Shown here: positions 45,568 to 55,360 of the stretch, piece after piece
How positions within the stretch are numbered: position 1 is the stretch's first letter
Layout of the letters: each line of letters begins with the position of its first letter
Source of the DNA: Acetatifactor sp.
GTDB taxonomy: Bacteria > Bacillota > Clostridia > Lachnospirales > Lachnospiraceae
NCBI GenBank assembly: GCA_016290775.1
Contig: JAEEVF010000005.1
Location: forward strand, 124,001 to 188,000
Direction of reading: 5' to 3'
Length of the DNA stretch: 64,000 nucleotides
The notes under the pieces: generated by a model
Told to the model about the DNA's origin: nothing
The model's database searches: none
Seen by the model: the letters and a program-made list of their open reading frames with translations, nothing else
Made by a program: the position numbers and the translations under genes

Positions 45568-46212
45568 ATGATACGGGCAGTTTTGTTTGACATGGACGGG
45601 ACGCTAATCGACACGGAAAAGTATTACCGTGTCTTTTGGCCAAAGGCCATGGCGGAATTTGGATATCACATGACGGACGAGCAGGTGCTCTCCATGCGAA
45701 GCCTAGGCAGGCCCTTTGCGCCGGCAAGGCTCAAGGAATGGTTTGGCGAAGAACTGGATTATTACGCCGTTCGGGCGCGCAGAACGGAAATGATGGAAGC
45801 GCAGCTGGACGTGGACGGCATTCAGTTAAAGCCCGGAGCGGTGGAAATACTGGAAGAATTGCGGCGGCGAGGGATCCTTGCCGCCGTTGCCACGGCTACG
45901 CCGCCGGAGCGCACGGAGAAATATCTAGGGCTGACCGGGATCCGTCCCTATTTTAGCAAGATCATCAGTGCAACGCAGGTGAAGGAGGGGAAGCCCTCTC
46001 CTGACATTTATCTTTACGCCTGCGAGCAGCTTGGCCTTGCGCCGGAAGAATGCATGGCAGTGGAGGATGCGCCTAACGGGATCCTCGCGGCTTATCGAGC
46101 AGGCCTTAGGGTTGTGATGGTGCCGGATCAGACGCAGCCCACGGAGGAACTGCAAGGCATGCTATATACTAACGTTGACAGACTGGACGACCTGACAAGG
46201 TGTTTAGATTAA
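45568..46212 (+). CDS. HAD-superfamily phosphatase/phosphoglucomutase-like
   Basis: A 214-residue protein with motif I DMDGTLIDT, motif II TATPPE, and KPSPDIYLYA plus VEDAPNGILAA (motifs III and IV). This is the layout of beta-phosphoglucomutase-like HADs with a helical cap. The substrate is unknown. In-frame ATGs exist at 45550, 45556 and 45568; GGGAG at 45558-45562 favours 45568. Confidence 0.85.
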   Translation: MIRAVLFDMDGTLIDTEKYYRVFWPKAMAEFGYHMTDEQVLSMRSLGRPFAPARLKEWFGEELDYYAVRARRTEMMEAQLDVDGIQLKPGAVEILEELRRRGILAAVATATPPERTEKYLGLTGIRPYFSKIISATQVKEGKPSPDIYLYACEQLGLAPEECMAVEDAPNGILAAYRAGLRVVMVPDQTQPTEELQGMLYTNVDRLDDLTRCLD

Positions 46213-46246
46213 AAACACAAGGGAAGCGTGGTTTTGCTTGTGAACG

Positions 46247-46275
46247 TTGACTTTTCCCCCGCGGAATGATATGAT
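46247..46275 (+). promoter_or_regulatory. ptb-buk promoter
   Basis: TTGACT at 46247-46252 and TATGAT at 46270-46275 are 17 bp apart, about 100 bp before ptb. Confidence 0.78.
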
Positions 46276-46377
46276 TTCAAATAGCGTGCCGCAGAAAGGC
46301 GCGGCAGAAGAATAGTAAGGCAACGTGGCCGGGAAAAGACGTGAAAATGAGCCACTTGCAGGAAAGGAACGAGAGAG

Positions 46378-47295
46378 ATGAAAAAGGGTTTTGACGAACT
46401 TGTGGCAAAGGTAAAAGAGTGCGGCATGAAGAAGGTTGCCATTTCCGTGGCACAGGACAGCGCCGTTCTTGAAGCAGTACGCGCGGCAAAGGATCGCGGC
46501 ATCGCTGAAGCAGTGCTGGTAGGCGACGAGACAAAGATCAAGGAGATCGCAGCGCAGATCGGCGTGAAGATCGATGATTTCGAGATCATCAACGAGCCGG
46601 ACATGATCCAGGCCTCCCTGATCGCAGTAAAGCTTGCGCATGACGGCAAGGTTGACATGTACATGAAGGGCCTGATCGACACGAAGAACTTCTTAAAGAG
46701 CGTGCTCGACAAAGAGGTTGGTCTTCGTACCGGTGGTCCTCTTTCCCACGTTGCAGTGTTTGACGTTCCCATGATCGATCATCTGCTTTTCCTCACTGAC
46801 GTGGCATTCATGACCTATCCCACGCTGGAGGATAAGGTTAGCATCATCAAGAATACCGTGCCCGTATGTAATGCATGTGGCATTGACAATCCTAAGGTAG
46901 CTCCTCTTGCTGCAGTAGAAGTGGTAAATCCCAAGATGCCCGCGACCGTTGAGGCACAGCAGCTCACCGAGATGTGCGAAAACGGCGAGATCACCGGATG
47001 CATCGTGGACGGACCTTTGTCCCTCGACCTGGCGATCGACGCTGAGGCGGCAAAGCATAAGGGAGCAACCGGCCGTAAGATTCAGGGCGATGCAGACATC
47101 CTGCTCTTCCCTGACATTCATGCAGGCAACCTTGTTTACAAGGCACTGGTTCACACCGTACCTGGCGTTAAGAACGGATGCATCCTGACCGGAACCAAGG
47201 TTCCCGTGATCCTGACCAGCCGTTCCGACACCTTCGAGACCAAGGTGAACTCCATCGCACTGGCAGCAGTCGTGGCACACGAGATGAACAAATAA
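46378..47295 (+). CDS. ptb: Phosphate butyryltransferase
   Basis: A 305-residue enzyme that converts butyryl-CoA and phosphate to butyryl-phosphate. The GLIDTKNFLKSVLDKEVGLR, VDGPLSLDLAIDAEAA and DIHAGNLVYKALVH segments are typical of the Pta/Ptb family, and pairing with butyrate kinase points to butyrate. Its own promoter lies upstream. Confidence 0.92.
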   Translation: MKKGFDELVAKVKECGMKKVAISVAQDSAVLEAVRAAKDRGIAEAVLVGDETKIKEIAAQIGVKIDDFEIINEPDMIQASLIAVKLAHDGKVDMYMKGLIDTKNFLKSVLDKEVGLRTGGPLSHVAVFDVPMIDHLLFLTDVAFMTYPTLEDKVSIIKNTVPVCNACGIDNPKVAPLAAVEVVNPKMPATVEAQQLTEMCENGEITGCIVDGPLSLDLAIDAEAAKHKGATGRKIQGDADILLFPDIHAGNLVYKALVHTVPGVKNGCILTGTKVPVILTSRSDTFETKVNSIALAAVVAHEMNK

Positions 47296-47340
47296 ATTCC
47301 AGACGGCAGGCAATAAGATTGAAATCAGGAGGACAAATAA

Positions 47341-48408
47341 ATGGGTATTAAGAGCTTAATTATCAACCCGGGTTCGACTTCCACGAAGATCGGCGTGTTC
47401 GAGGATGAGACCCTGTTGTTTGAAGAGACCCTTCGTCACACGACGGAAGAGATCTCACAGTTCGCTACGATCGTAGATCAGAAGGACTTTAGAAAGAAGA
47501 TCATTACGGATCTTCTGGCAAGCAAGAATTTTGACATGAAGAGCCTTAACATGGTGGTTGGCCGCGGCGGTATGTTAAAGCCCATCCCCGGCGGTACCTA
47601 CGCAGTAACGGATGACCTTCTGCATGACCTTGTGATCGGAAAGCAGGGACAGCATGCATCCAATCTCGGCGGCATCCTTGCGAGAGAGATCGGTGATTCC
47701 CTTGGGATCCCGTCCTTCATCGTTGACCCCGTGGTAGTAGATGAGCTTGCACCCGTTGCAAGATTCTCCGGCGTTCCTGAGCTTCCCAGAACCAGCGTGT
47801 TCCACGCACTGAACCAGAAGGCAGTGGCGAAGAGATTTGCAAAAGAAAACGGCAAGCCTTACGACAGCCTGCGTCTCATCGTGGTACACATGGGCGGCGG
47901 CGTGTCCGTAGGCGCACACCTTTACGGAAAGGTCGTTGACGTGTTCAACGCACTCGACGGAGACGGCGCGTTCTCGCCCGAGAGAGCCGGCGCGGTTCCC
48001 AGCGGCGCACTGATCAGAATGTGCTTTTCGGGAAAATATACTGAGAAGGAAGTATATTCCAAGATCGTCGGCAAGGGTGGCTTTAACGCATACCTTGGCA
48101 CGAACGACATGCGCGAGGTAACGAGGCGCGCAAACGAAGGCGACGAGGCTGCCAAGGCGGCTAAGGAAGCATTCCTTTATCAGGTTTCCAAGAACATTGG
48201 CTCCATGGCCTGCGTTTTGGAAGGCAAGGTGGATCAGATCATCCTGACCGGTGGCATCGCTTACGGCAAGGACGTTTGCGAGTCCATCGAAAAGAGATGC
48301 GGCTTCATCGCTCCCTTCACGGTATATCCCGGCGAAGATGAGCTCCTTGCACTTGCGCAGGGCGGACTTCGAGTGCTCCGCGGCGAAGAGGAAGCAAAGC
48401 AGTACTAA
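47341..48408 (+). CDS. buk: Butyrate kinase
   Basis: A 355-residue acetokinase-family enzyme that makes butyrate and ATP from butyryl-phosphate. [28 protein letters not shown] and [10 protein letters not shown] are ATP- and substrate-binding parts. With ptb it gives the final step of butyrate fermentation. The AGGAGG site lies before the ATG at 47341. A terminator follows. Confidence 0.95.
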   Translation: MGIKSLIINPGSTSTKIGVFEDETLLFEETLRHTTEEISQFATIVDQKDFRKKIITDLLASKNFDMKSLNMVVGRGGMLKPIPGGTYAVTDDLLHDLVIGKQGQHASNLGGILAREIGDSLGIPSFIVDPVVVDELAPVARFSGVPELPRTSVFHALNQKAVAKRFAKENGKPYDSLRLIVVHMGGGVSVGAHLYGKVVDVFNALDGDGAFSPERAGAVPSGALIRMCFSGKYTEKEVYSKIVGKGGFNAYLGTNDMREVTRRANEGDEAAKAAKEAFLYQVSKNIGSMACVLEGKVDQIILTGGIAYGKDVCESIEKRCGFIAPFTVYPGEDELLALAQGGLRVLRGEEEAKQY

Positions 48409-48418
48409 AAAGATTTTG

Positions 48419-48446
48419 AATGCCCCGCTTTTGGCGGGGCATTTTT
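48419..48446 (+). terminator. Rho-independent terminator after buk
   Basis: AATGCCCCGC pairs with GCGGGGCATT around a four- to five-base loop, followed by five T. Confidence 0.92.
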
Positions 48447-48468
48447 GCGCCCGAAAGAAACAAAAAAG

Positions 48469-48497
48469 GTGACAGAAATGAAGATTTCTGATATGAT
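48469..48497 (+). promoter_or_regulatory. Promoter of the HerA-like ATPase gene
   Basis: GTGACA at 48469-48474 and TATGAT at 48492-48497 are 17 bp apart. Confidence 0.65.
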
Positions 48498-48553
48498 AAA
48501 AGATAGTGGATTTTTTCGTTTTCCATAAAGCGAAAGATAGGAGGGTCAGCAAT

Positions 48554-50152
48554 ATGTATTCTGAGGGTAAGATCTATATGGGACTTGCAAACGGCGAGAG
48601 AGTGTACTTGCCTCTTAGCATGTGTAACAGGCATGGTCTGATCGCCGGCGCCAGCGGTACCGGCAAGACGATCACGATGAAGGTGATGGCAGAGTCCTTT
48701 GCAGATGCGGGCGTTCCCGTGTTTTTGTGCGACATCAAGGGCGACGTGTCCGGGCTTGCGGTTGCGGGCGAGCAGAACGAGGGCATGGAAAAGAGGATCG
48801 ATAAGTTTGGCATTCGCGGAGAATTCCAGTACAAGCCCTATTCCACCTGTTTCTGGGACGTATATGGCGAAAACGGCCATCCCGTGCGCGTTACGGTATC
48901 CGACATGGGTCCCGACCTTTTGAGCCGCATTTTGGGCCTTTCTGAAGCTCAGGAGGGCGTTCTGAATATCGCATTTAAGGTAGCGGACGACAAAGGCCTT
49001 CTTTTGATCGACTTAAAGGACCTCAAAGCGCTCCTGCAACACCTTTCTGATCATCGCGAAGAATATCTGACCACTTACGGCAACATCACGGCACAGTCCA
49101 TCGGCGCGATCATCCGTGCGATCCTGCCGCTGGAGAGTCAGGGCGGTGATCAGTTCTTTGGCGAGCCGGATCTTGACATTTTCGACTGGATCCGTACGGA
49201 CATGTACGGCAAGGGCATGATCAACCTGCTTGACTGCGTAAAGCTGGTGCACAGCCCGAAGCTTTATGCAAGCTTCCTGCTTTGGATGATGGCGGAGCTT
49301 TTCGAGAGACTTCCCGAGGCAGGTGACGGCGCAAAGCCGAAGCTTGTGTTCTTCTTTGACGAGGCACACTTGCTCTTTACGGATACCCCTAAGGTGCTTG
49401 TGCAGAAGATCGAACAGCTGGTGAAGCTGATCCGTTCGAAGGGCGTTGGCATCTACTTCGTGACCCAGAGCCCCAGCGACATTCCGGATTCCGTACTGGC
49501 GCAGCTCTCCAACAGAGTACAGCATGCACTTCGCGCGTACACGCCCGCAGAGCAGAAGGCCGTTCGCGCGGCCGCAACCTCCTTCCGTGCAAATCCTGCT
49601 TTCAAGACGGAGCAGGTGATCATGGAGCTTGGCGTGGGCGAAGCTTTGACTTCGTTCCTCGATGAGAAGGGTATTCCCACGATGGTGGAATATACCAAGA
49701 TCATTTGCCCTCAGAGTTTGATGGCGCCTTGTGACGACAGCGTAAGACGCACCATGATGCGCGCTGACGGCATGAGCAAGTACGATCAGATGGTGGACAA
49801 TGATTCCGCATATGAGATGCTGGCGAAGGCGAAGGAAAAGGAAGAAGAGGAAGCGAAGCTCGAGGCAGAGCGCGCTCAGCTGCAGAAGGAACGCGAAGAG
49901 TGGGAAAAGCAAAAGGCCAAGGAAGAAGAGGCCGCTCGCAAGCAGAAGGAAAAGGAAGAGGAAGCTGCACGTAAGAAGAAAGAGCGTGAGGAAGAGGCTG
50001 CCAGGAAGAAAAAGGAGCGTGAGGAAGAGGCTAAGAAGAGGAAAAAGGACGCAGCTGCAGAGCGCAGAAAGGCGAAGATCGAGACCCAGCTGATCTCCAC
50101 CGGCGGGCAGATCTTAAAGCGCGGGCTTCTCAACACGCTGTTCAAGAAATAA
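48554..50152 (+). CDS. HerA-like/DUF853 ATPase with charged coiled-coil tail
   Basis: A 532-residue protein. Walker A is GASGTGKT (about residues 32-39) and Walker B LVFFFDEAHLLF; the sensor TQSPSDIP follows. It matches the DUF853 (E. coli YjgR-like) branch of the HerA/FtsK ATPases, whose role is not well known. Residues about 430-505 are a charged coiled coil with tandem AARKKKEREEE repeats. The ATG at 48554 follows GGAGGGTCAG. It lies upstream of secA, which has its own promoter. Confidence 0.88.
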   Translation: MYSEGKIYMGLANGERVYLPLSMCNRHGLIAGASGTGKTITMKVMAESFADAGVPVFLCDIKGDVSGLAVAGEQNEGMEKRIDKFGIRGEFQYKPYSTCFWDVYGENGHPVRVTVSDMGPDLLSRILGLSEAQEGVLNIAFKVADDKGLLLIDLKDLKALLQHLSDHREEYLTTYGNITAQSIGAIIRAILPLESQGGDQFFGEPDLDIFDWIRTDMYGKGMINLLDCVKLVHSPKLYASFLLWMMAELFERLPEAGDGAKPKLVFFFDEAHLLFTDTPKVLVQKIEQLVKLIRSKGVGIYFVTQSPSDIPDSVLAQLSNRVQHALRAYTPAEQKAVRAAATSFRANPAFKTEQVIMELGVGEALTSFLDEKGIPTMVEYTKIICPQSLMAPCDDSVRRTMMRADGMSKYDQMVDNDSAYEMLAKAKEKEEEEAKLEAERAQLQKEREEWEKQKAKEEEAARKQKEKEEEAARKKKEREEEAARKKKEREEEAKKRKKDAAAERRKAKIETQLISTGGQILKRGLLNTLFKK

Positions 50153-50181
50153 TTGTTCATATTTATTTAACATGATTTTTA

Positions 50182-50210
50182 TTGAAACGGTCATGAAAAT
50201 CTGTTAAAAT
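50182..50210 (+). promoter_or_regulatory. secA promoter
   Basis: TTGAAA at 50182-50187 and TAAAAT at 50205-50210 are 17 bp apart. Confidence 0.72.
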
Positions 50211-50236
50211 AGCCTTTATGTTGTGAAAAAAATAAA

Positions 50237-50262
50237 CGCTGCGGTCCTTCGGGGCCGCGGCG
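50237..50262 (+). other. Stable UUCG hairpin in the secA leader
   Basis: CGCTGCGGTCC pairs with GGGCCGCGGCG around a TTCG tetraloop (11 bp with two G-T pairs). It ends about 10 bp before the ribosome binding site and has no T-run, so it is a leader structure rather than a terminator. Confidence 0.75.
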
Positions 50263-50279
50263 AACGGTAAGGAAAAGAA

Positions 50280-52847
50280 ATGAAGATCGTTGAAAAGATT
50301 TTTGGAACGCACAGTGAAAGAGAATTAAAGAGGATCTATCCCATTGCGGACAAGATCGAAGCACTTCGCGATGACATGATGGCGCTCTCAGACGAGCAGC
50401 TCCGCGCAAAGACGGCGGAGTTCAAAAAGCGTCTGGCAGACGGGGAAACCCTGGACGACCTGTTGGTAGAGGCCTTTGCAGTGGTACGTGAGGCTTCCAG
50501 ACGTGTGCTTGGCATTGAGCACTTCCGCGTACAGCTCATCGGTGGCGTGATCCTGCATCAGGGACGTATTTCCGAGATGAAGACCGGTGAAGGTAAGACC
50601 TTGGTGTCCACCGCTCCCGCGTACTTAAACGCACTGGAGGGGAAGGGCGTTCACATCGTTACGGTCAATGACTATCTGGCAAAGCGTGACGCGGAGTGGA
50701 TGGGTCAGATCCATGAGTTCCTGGGCCTGAAGGTTGGCGTGGTGTTGAATTCCATGACGCAGGAGGAACGCCAGCAGGCATATAACTGCGACATCACTTA
50801 CGTGACCAACAACGAGCTTGGTTTTGACTATCTGAGAGATAACATGGTGATCTACAAGGAGCAGCTGGTGCTCCGCGGATTACATTATGCCATCATCGAT
50901 GAGGTGGACTCGGTGCTTATCGATGAAGCAAGAACCCCTCTGATCATTTCAGGTGAGAGCGGAAAGTCCACGTCCCTTTATGAGATGTGCGACATCCTTG
51001 CGCGCCAGATGAAGCGTGGCGCTGACATGAAGGACCTTTCCAAGCTGGATGCCATCATGGGCATTGAGCAGGAGGAGTCGGGCGACTTTATCGTAAACGA
51101 AAAGGATAAGGTCATCAACCTGACCGCAGAAGGCGTAAAGAAGGTGGAGCGTTTCTTCCACATCGAAAACTTTGCAGATCCCGAGAACCTTGAGATCCAG
51201 CACAACATCATCCTGGCACTGCGCGCACACAATCTGATGTTCCGCGACCAGGATTACGTGGTGAAGGACAATCAGGTGCTGATCGTCGATGAGTTCACTG
51301 GTCGTATCATGCCGGGCAGACGGTATTCCGACGGCCTGCATCAAGCGATCGAGGCAAAGGAAAAGGTGAAGGTGAAGCGTGAATCCAAGACGCTTGCAAC
51401 CATTACGTTCCAGAACTTCTTCAACCTGTTCGAGAAAAAGTGCGGCATGACCGGTACGGCTCTGACGGAGGAGAACGAATTCCGTGAGATCTACGGCATG
51501 GACGTTATTGAAGTTCCGACCAATCGTCCCGTGATCCGTAAGGATCTGCAGGATGCAGTATATAAGACCCGTGCGGAAAAGCTGCATGCCATTTGTGATG
51601 CAGTGGAAGAGGCACATGCAAAGGGCCAGCCCGTACTGGTAGGTACCATCAACATTGATGCCAGTGAAGAGCTTTCGAGACGCCTTTCCAAGCGCGGCAT
51701 CCCTCATAAGGTGCTGAATGCGAAGTTCCATGAGATGGAAGCTGAGATCGTTGCAGACGCAGGTCTGCACGGTTCCGTGACCATCGCGACCAACATGGCC
51801 GGCCGTGGTACCGATATTAAGCTGGATGAGGAAGCCAAGGCGGCAGGAGGCTTAAAGATCGTTGGTACGGAGCGTCATGAGTCCCGTCGTATCGACAATC
51901 AGCTGCGTGGTCGTTCCGGTCGTCAGGGAGACCCAGGTGAATCCAAGTTCTACATTTCCCTGGAAGATGATCTGATGAGACTCTTCGGTTCCGAGCACTT
52001 GATCAAGGTGTTCAACGCACTTGGCGTGCCCGAGGGACAGGAGATCGCGCATAAGTCCCTGACGAGTGCGATCGAATCCGCTCAGAAGAGAATTGAGAAT
52101 AATAACTTTAGCGTCAGAAAGAACCTCTTGGAATATGACCGCGTCATGAGCGAACAGAGGCAGATCATTTACGAAGAGCGCCGCAGAGTGCTGGACGGCG
52201 AGAGCATGCGCGACGTGATCTACAAGATGATCACGGACATCGTTGAGAATTCCGTGGACATCTGCATCAACGATGACATGGGCGCAGAGGACTGGAATTA
52301 CACTGAGCTGAATTCGCTCCTGTTGCCTACGATCCCGCTGGAGCCCGTAAGTATCGAGCGTCTCAAAAAGCGCAGAAAGAATGACTTAAAGCAGCAGCTG
52401 AAGGAAGAAGCCGTAAAGCTCTATGAGAGCAAGGAAGCAGAGTTCCCTGAGCCCGAAGCGATCCGTGAACTCGAGCGCGTGATCCTGCTCAAGGCGATCG
52501 ACCGTAAGTGGATGGATCACATCGATGACATGGAACTCATGCGTCAGGGCATTGGCCTGCAGGCGCTTGGCCAAAAGGATCCTCTTGTGGAGTACAAGAT
52601 GGCCGGCTATGAGATGTTTGACGAGATGACGCAGAACATCCGTGAGGAGACCGTTCGCATCCTCTTCCACGCTAAGGTGGAGCAGAAGGTGGAGCGTGAG
52701 CAGGTGGCTAAGGTGACTGGTACCAACAAGGATGAAAGCGTTGCGAAGGCGCCCAAGATGCGCCAGGCGGCGAAGGTATATCCCAACGATCCGTGCCCTT
52801 GCGGTTCCGGAAAGAAGTATAAGCAGTGCTGCGGACGCAAGGCCTAA
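50280..52847 (+). CDS. secA: Preprotein translocase ATPase
   Basis: An 855-residue motor that drives secretory proteins through SecYEG. It has the full domain set: GEGKTL Walker A-like site, [31 protein letters not shown], the second helicase half (NMAGRGTDI) and a C-terminal zinc motif [16 protein letters not shown]. The ATG follows GGTAAGGAAAAG. prfB follows 37 bp later. Confidence 0.98.
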   Translation: MKIVEKIFGTHSERELKRIYPIADKIEALRDDMMALSDEQLRAKTAEFKKRLADGETLDDLLVEAFAVVREASRRVLGIEHFRVQLIGGVILHQGRISEMKTGEGKTLVSTAPAYLNALEGKGVHIVTVNDYLAKRDAEWMGQIHEFLGLKVGVVLNSMTQEERQQAYNCDITYVTNNELGFDYLRDNMVIYKEQLVLRGLHYAIIDEVDSVLIDEARTPLIISGESGKSTSLYEMCDILARQMKRGADMKDLSKLDAIMGIEQEESGDFIVNEKDKVINLTAEGVKKVERFFHIENFADPENLEIQHNIILALRAHNLMFRDQDYVVKDNQVLIVDEFTGRIMPGRRYSDGLHQAIEAKEKVKVKRESKTLATITFQNFFNLFEKKCGMTGTALTEENEFREIYGMDVIEVPTNRPVIRKDLQDAVYKTRAEKLHAICDAVEEAHAKGQPVLVGTINIDASEELSRRLSKRGIPHKVLNAKFHEMEAEIVADAGLHGSVTIATNMAGRGTDIKLDEEAKAAGGLKIVGTERHESRRIDNQLRGRSGRQGDPGESKFYISLEDDLMRLFGSEHLIKVFNALGVPEGQEIAHKSLTSAIESAQKRIENNNFSVRKNLLEYDRVMSEQRQIIYEERRRVLDGESMRDVIYKMITDIVENSVDICINDDMGAEDWNYTELNSLLLPTIPLEPVSIERLKKRRKNDLKQQLKEEAVKLYESKEAEFPEPEAIRELERVILLKAIDRKWMDHIDDMELMRQGIGLQALGQKDPLVEYKMAGYEMFDEMTQNIREETVRILFHAKVEQKVEREQVAKVTGTNKDESVAKAPKMRQAAKVYPNDPCPCGSGKKYKQCCGRKA

Positions 52848-52884
52848 GACAGGCCAAGGCGGCAAGTAAAGGCAGGTAAGATTT

Positions 52885-54018
52885 GTGGTTGAACTAGATC
52901 AAATGAAATCCGAGATCCTCACCTACGAAGAGCCCCTGGTTGAGGTAAAGGCCTCGCTGGACTTGGACAGTAAGGAGAAGAGGATCGAAGAGCTTCAGAT
53001 GGACATGGAGGCGCCCGGCTTTTGGGATGATCCGGACCGTTCCAACCTGAAGATGAAGGAATTGAAAAACTTAAAGGACGTGGTGGAGGAATGCCAAAAG
53101 CTCACCACGCAGTATGACGACATCCTGACGCTGATCGAGATGGGCTATGAGGAAAATGATGCCTCCATGATCCCGGAGATCCGCGCGGAGCTGGATGAGT
53201 TTATTTCTGAGTATGAGGAGCTGCGGATCAGTACGTTGCTTTCGGGAGAATATGACAAGAACAACGCGATCCTGAAGCTCAATGCAGGCGCAGGCGGAAC
53301 GGAGAGTTGCGACTGGTGTGGAATGCTTTATCGCATGTACACGCGTTGGGCAGAGCGCAAGGGCTTTTCCGTGGAAGTGCTTGATTTCCTGGACGGCGAC
53401 GAGGCGGGCATCAAGTCCGTAACGTTCCAGGTGAACGGCATCAATGCCTATGGATATCTGAAGTCCGAAAAGGGTGTGCACAGACTGGTGCGCATCTCAC
53501 CCTTCAATGCACAGGGAAAACGCCAGACCTCGTTTGTTTCCCTTGACGTCATGCCGGAGATCGAAGAGGACCTGGACGTTGACATCGACGAGAAGGACCT
53601 TCGCATCGACACCTATCGAAGCAGTGGCGCCGGCGGTCAGCACATTAATAAGACAAGCTCCGCCATCCGTATCACGCACATTCCGACGGGTACGGTGGTG
53701 ACGTGTCAGAATGAGCGTAGCCAGTTCCAGAACAAGGACAAGGCCATGCAGATGCTGAAGGCAAAGCTGTTCCTCTTAAAGCAGGAAGCCAACGTGGAAA
53801 AGCTTTCGGACATTCGAGGGGAAGTCAAGGAGATCGGTTTTGGAAATCAGATCAGGTCCTACGTGTTACAGCCTTACAAGCTTGTAAAGGACCTGCGGAC
53901 GGACGTGGAGACGGGAAACGTGGACGCAGTGTTAGACGGTGCGCTCGACCCCTTCATGAACGGGTATTTAAAATGGCTCAGCATGGGACAGCCAAAGTCG
54001 CAGTCCCAGGACGAATAA
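52885..54018 (+). CDS. prfB: Peptide chain release factor 2
   Basis: A 377-residue release factor for UGA and UAA. The anticodon-like SPF (RISPFNAQGKRQTSF) and GGQ (GAGGQHINKTSSAIR) motifs are present. It starts with GTG at 52885. Most bacteria need a +1 frameshift near codon 25, but here the reading frame is continuous through VKASLDLDSKEKR, so the autoregulatory shift is absent. It follows secA, a common pairing. Confidence 0.95.
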   Translation: MVELDQMKSEILTYEEPLVEVKASLDLDSKEKRIEELQMDMEAPGFWDDPDRSNLKMKELKNLKDVVEECQKLTTQYDDILTLIEMGYEENDASMIPEIRAELDEFISEYEELRISTLLSGEYDKNNAILKLNAGAGGTESCDWCGMLYRMYTRWAERKGFSVEVLDFLDGDEAGIKSVTFQVNGINAYGYLKSEKGVHRLVRISPFNAQGKRQTSFVSLDVMPEIEEDLDVDIDEKDLRIDTYRSSGAGGQHINKTSSAIRITHIPTGTVVTCQNERSQFQNKDKAMQMLKAKLFLLKQEANVEKLSDIRGEVKEIGFGNQIRSYVLQPYKLVKDLRTDVETGNVDAVLDGALDPFMNGYLKWLSMGQPKSQSQDE

Positions 54019-54036
54019 ACTATATGGGTTTTGAGG

Positions 54037-54816
54037 TTACGGCTGGTAGGTCGGATCCGTCGGTTTCATGACGTCGAGATAAAAGAGAGTATAGGCGGTG
54101 TTCCTGTAGGGCAGCACCCAGAGCAGGCCAACGCCAAACGAAAGAATTGCGACGAGATATAAGGGTAAAAAGCTTAGCTGAAGGTAAAACAGTTGAAGCT
54201 TTTTGCCCTTCATTATTTTCATGCTGGTTTTTACGATGTCCGAGGCGGACAGGTCGGGATAATCCAGCATGAGGTAAAACACCTGGGACAAACTTAAGGA
54301 AACATAAAAATATGCGATCAGGAAGATGATCTGAAGCACGATGAGGACGAGAGACACCGGAAGTGCGAAAACGGCAAGCTTATATGTGCCGTAATAAGCC
54401 GAAGTCATGTCCAACAGAATGTTTACGGGAAGCGTGCACACAAAAGAGACCGTGGTCACGACCGCGGAGAGCTTGATCGATTTTTCAAAATCCCGGGAAA
54501 AGCCATAAAGAAGCTGGAAGGTAAAAATGGGATTTCCCGTGCAAAGGTTCAAGTAAAAGAAGCAAATGCCGACGGAAATAACGTTCAAAACGATGGAGAA
54601 AAGGTAAGGGATCAGGTAAGAAAGCACCAGGATCACGGCCCCACTCCTTGCAAACCCAAGGGAGTTGGCGCTCGCAAGCAACGCGAGGGCCAAACGATTG
54701 ATCAGGAGCGAAAACATGGCAGCAAAGAACACGGCCATGATCACGGCGTAATATTTCCCCGCGAGGACCGTTTTTGCTTTGTTCTTCAGAATGGTGGTTT
54801 TTGCAGATGCTTTCAT
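54037..54816 (-). CDS. DUF975 family membrane protein
   Basis: A 259-residue protein with about six hydrophobic helices. The N-terminal AKTTILKNKAKTVLAGKYY-like start is typical of DUF975, a membrane family of unknown function common in Firmicutes. A GGGACGGA site precedes the ATG. It is in the same direction as the next gene (54834-55190), 17 bp apart, so the two likely form an operon read leftwards. Confidence 0.82.
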   Translation of the reverse strand: MKASAKTTILKNKAKTVLAGKYYAVIMAVFFAAMFSLLINRLALALLASANSLGFARSGAVILVLSYLIPYLFSIVLNVISVGICFFYLNLCTGNPIFTFQLLYGFSRDFEKSIKLSAVVTTVSFVCTLPVNILLDMTSAYYGTYKLAVFALPVSLVLIVLQIIFLIAYFYVSLSLSQVFYLMLDYPDLSASDIVKTSMKIMKGKKLQLFYLQLSFLPLYLVAILSFGVGLLWVLPYRNTAYTLFYLDVMKPTDPTYQP

Positions 54817-54833
54817 GACAGATCCGTCCCTTT

Positions 54834-55190
54834 CTATTGCACTTGCCAGAGATCATCAAGGCTGACGCCGTAATGGTTGATGTAGTAGGTGTTCATCTCC
54901 TGATAAAATGCAGGATCCGTCATCATGGGGATGACGTAATAGAGCACGACAAAGGTCAGGATCAGGGCGCCCATGAATATGCCGATGACGGAGAAAAAGA
55001 TCCCCCACCAGCTCATCGTCGGGAAAGGTCGGTCTTCCCTGCGCGAGAGCACGGCAAACAGAATGCTAAGACCTCCGTTGACCAGCGGCAAAAACCCCGT
55101 AAAACAAGTGAGCGGGGAAAGGATGCCGAAGATCAGGGACGCCGTCGCGAAGGATTGTATGCTTTTGCTGTTCAGATCAGTCGTTGGCAT
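54834..55190 (-). CDS. Small membrane protein, DUF4190-like
   Basis: A 118-residue protein with two or three hydrophobic helices (SFATASLIFGILSPL; GIFFSVIGIFMGALILTFVV), resembling DUF4190-like proteins. An AGGAGG site precedes the ATG. Function is unknown. Confidence 0.72.
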   Translation of the reverse strand: MPTTDLNSKSIQSFATASLIFGILSPLTCFTGFLPLVNGGLSILFAVLSRREDRPFPTMSWWGIFFSVIGIFMGALILTFVVLYYVIPMMTDPAFYQEMNTYYINHYGVSLDDLWQVQ

Positions 55191-55270
55191 GGTGAACCTC
55201 CTGTTTCTTTCTATACTCTAACATGATTTTGCCGTGAAATCAAACGAAAAGAAAATGAAATCATAATAAA

Positions 55271-55299
55271 TTGATTTCTTGCGCGCGATTTGATATAAT
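55271..55299 (+). promoter_or_regulatory. tex promoter
   Basis: TTGATT at 55271-55276 and TATAAT at 55294-55299 are 17 bp apart. Confidence 0.8.
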
Positions 55300-55360
55300 A
55301 GGGAATGGTTTTCGAGAGGAAACCGCACAGGAAACAAGAGGTCGTTGAAAGGAAAGAAAC

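Noticed and set aside
52885..53010. Hidden prfB frameshift
   Set aside because: The open frame is continuous and no in-frame or +1 TGA with the usual CTTTGAC signal is present in the first 40 codons.
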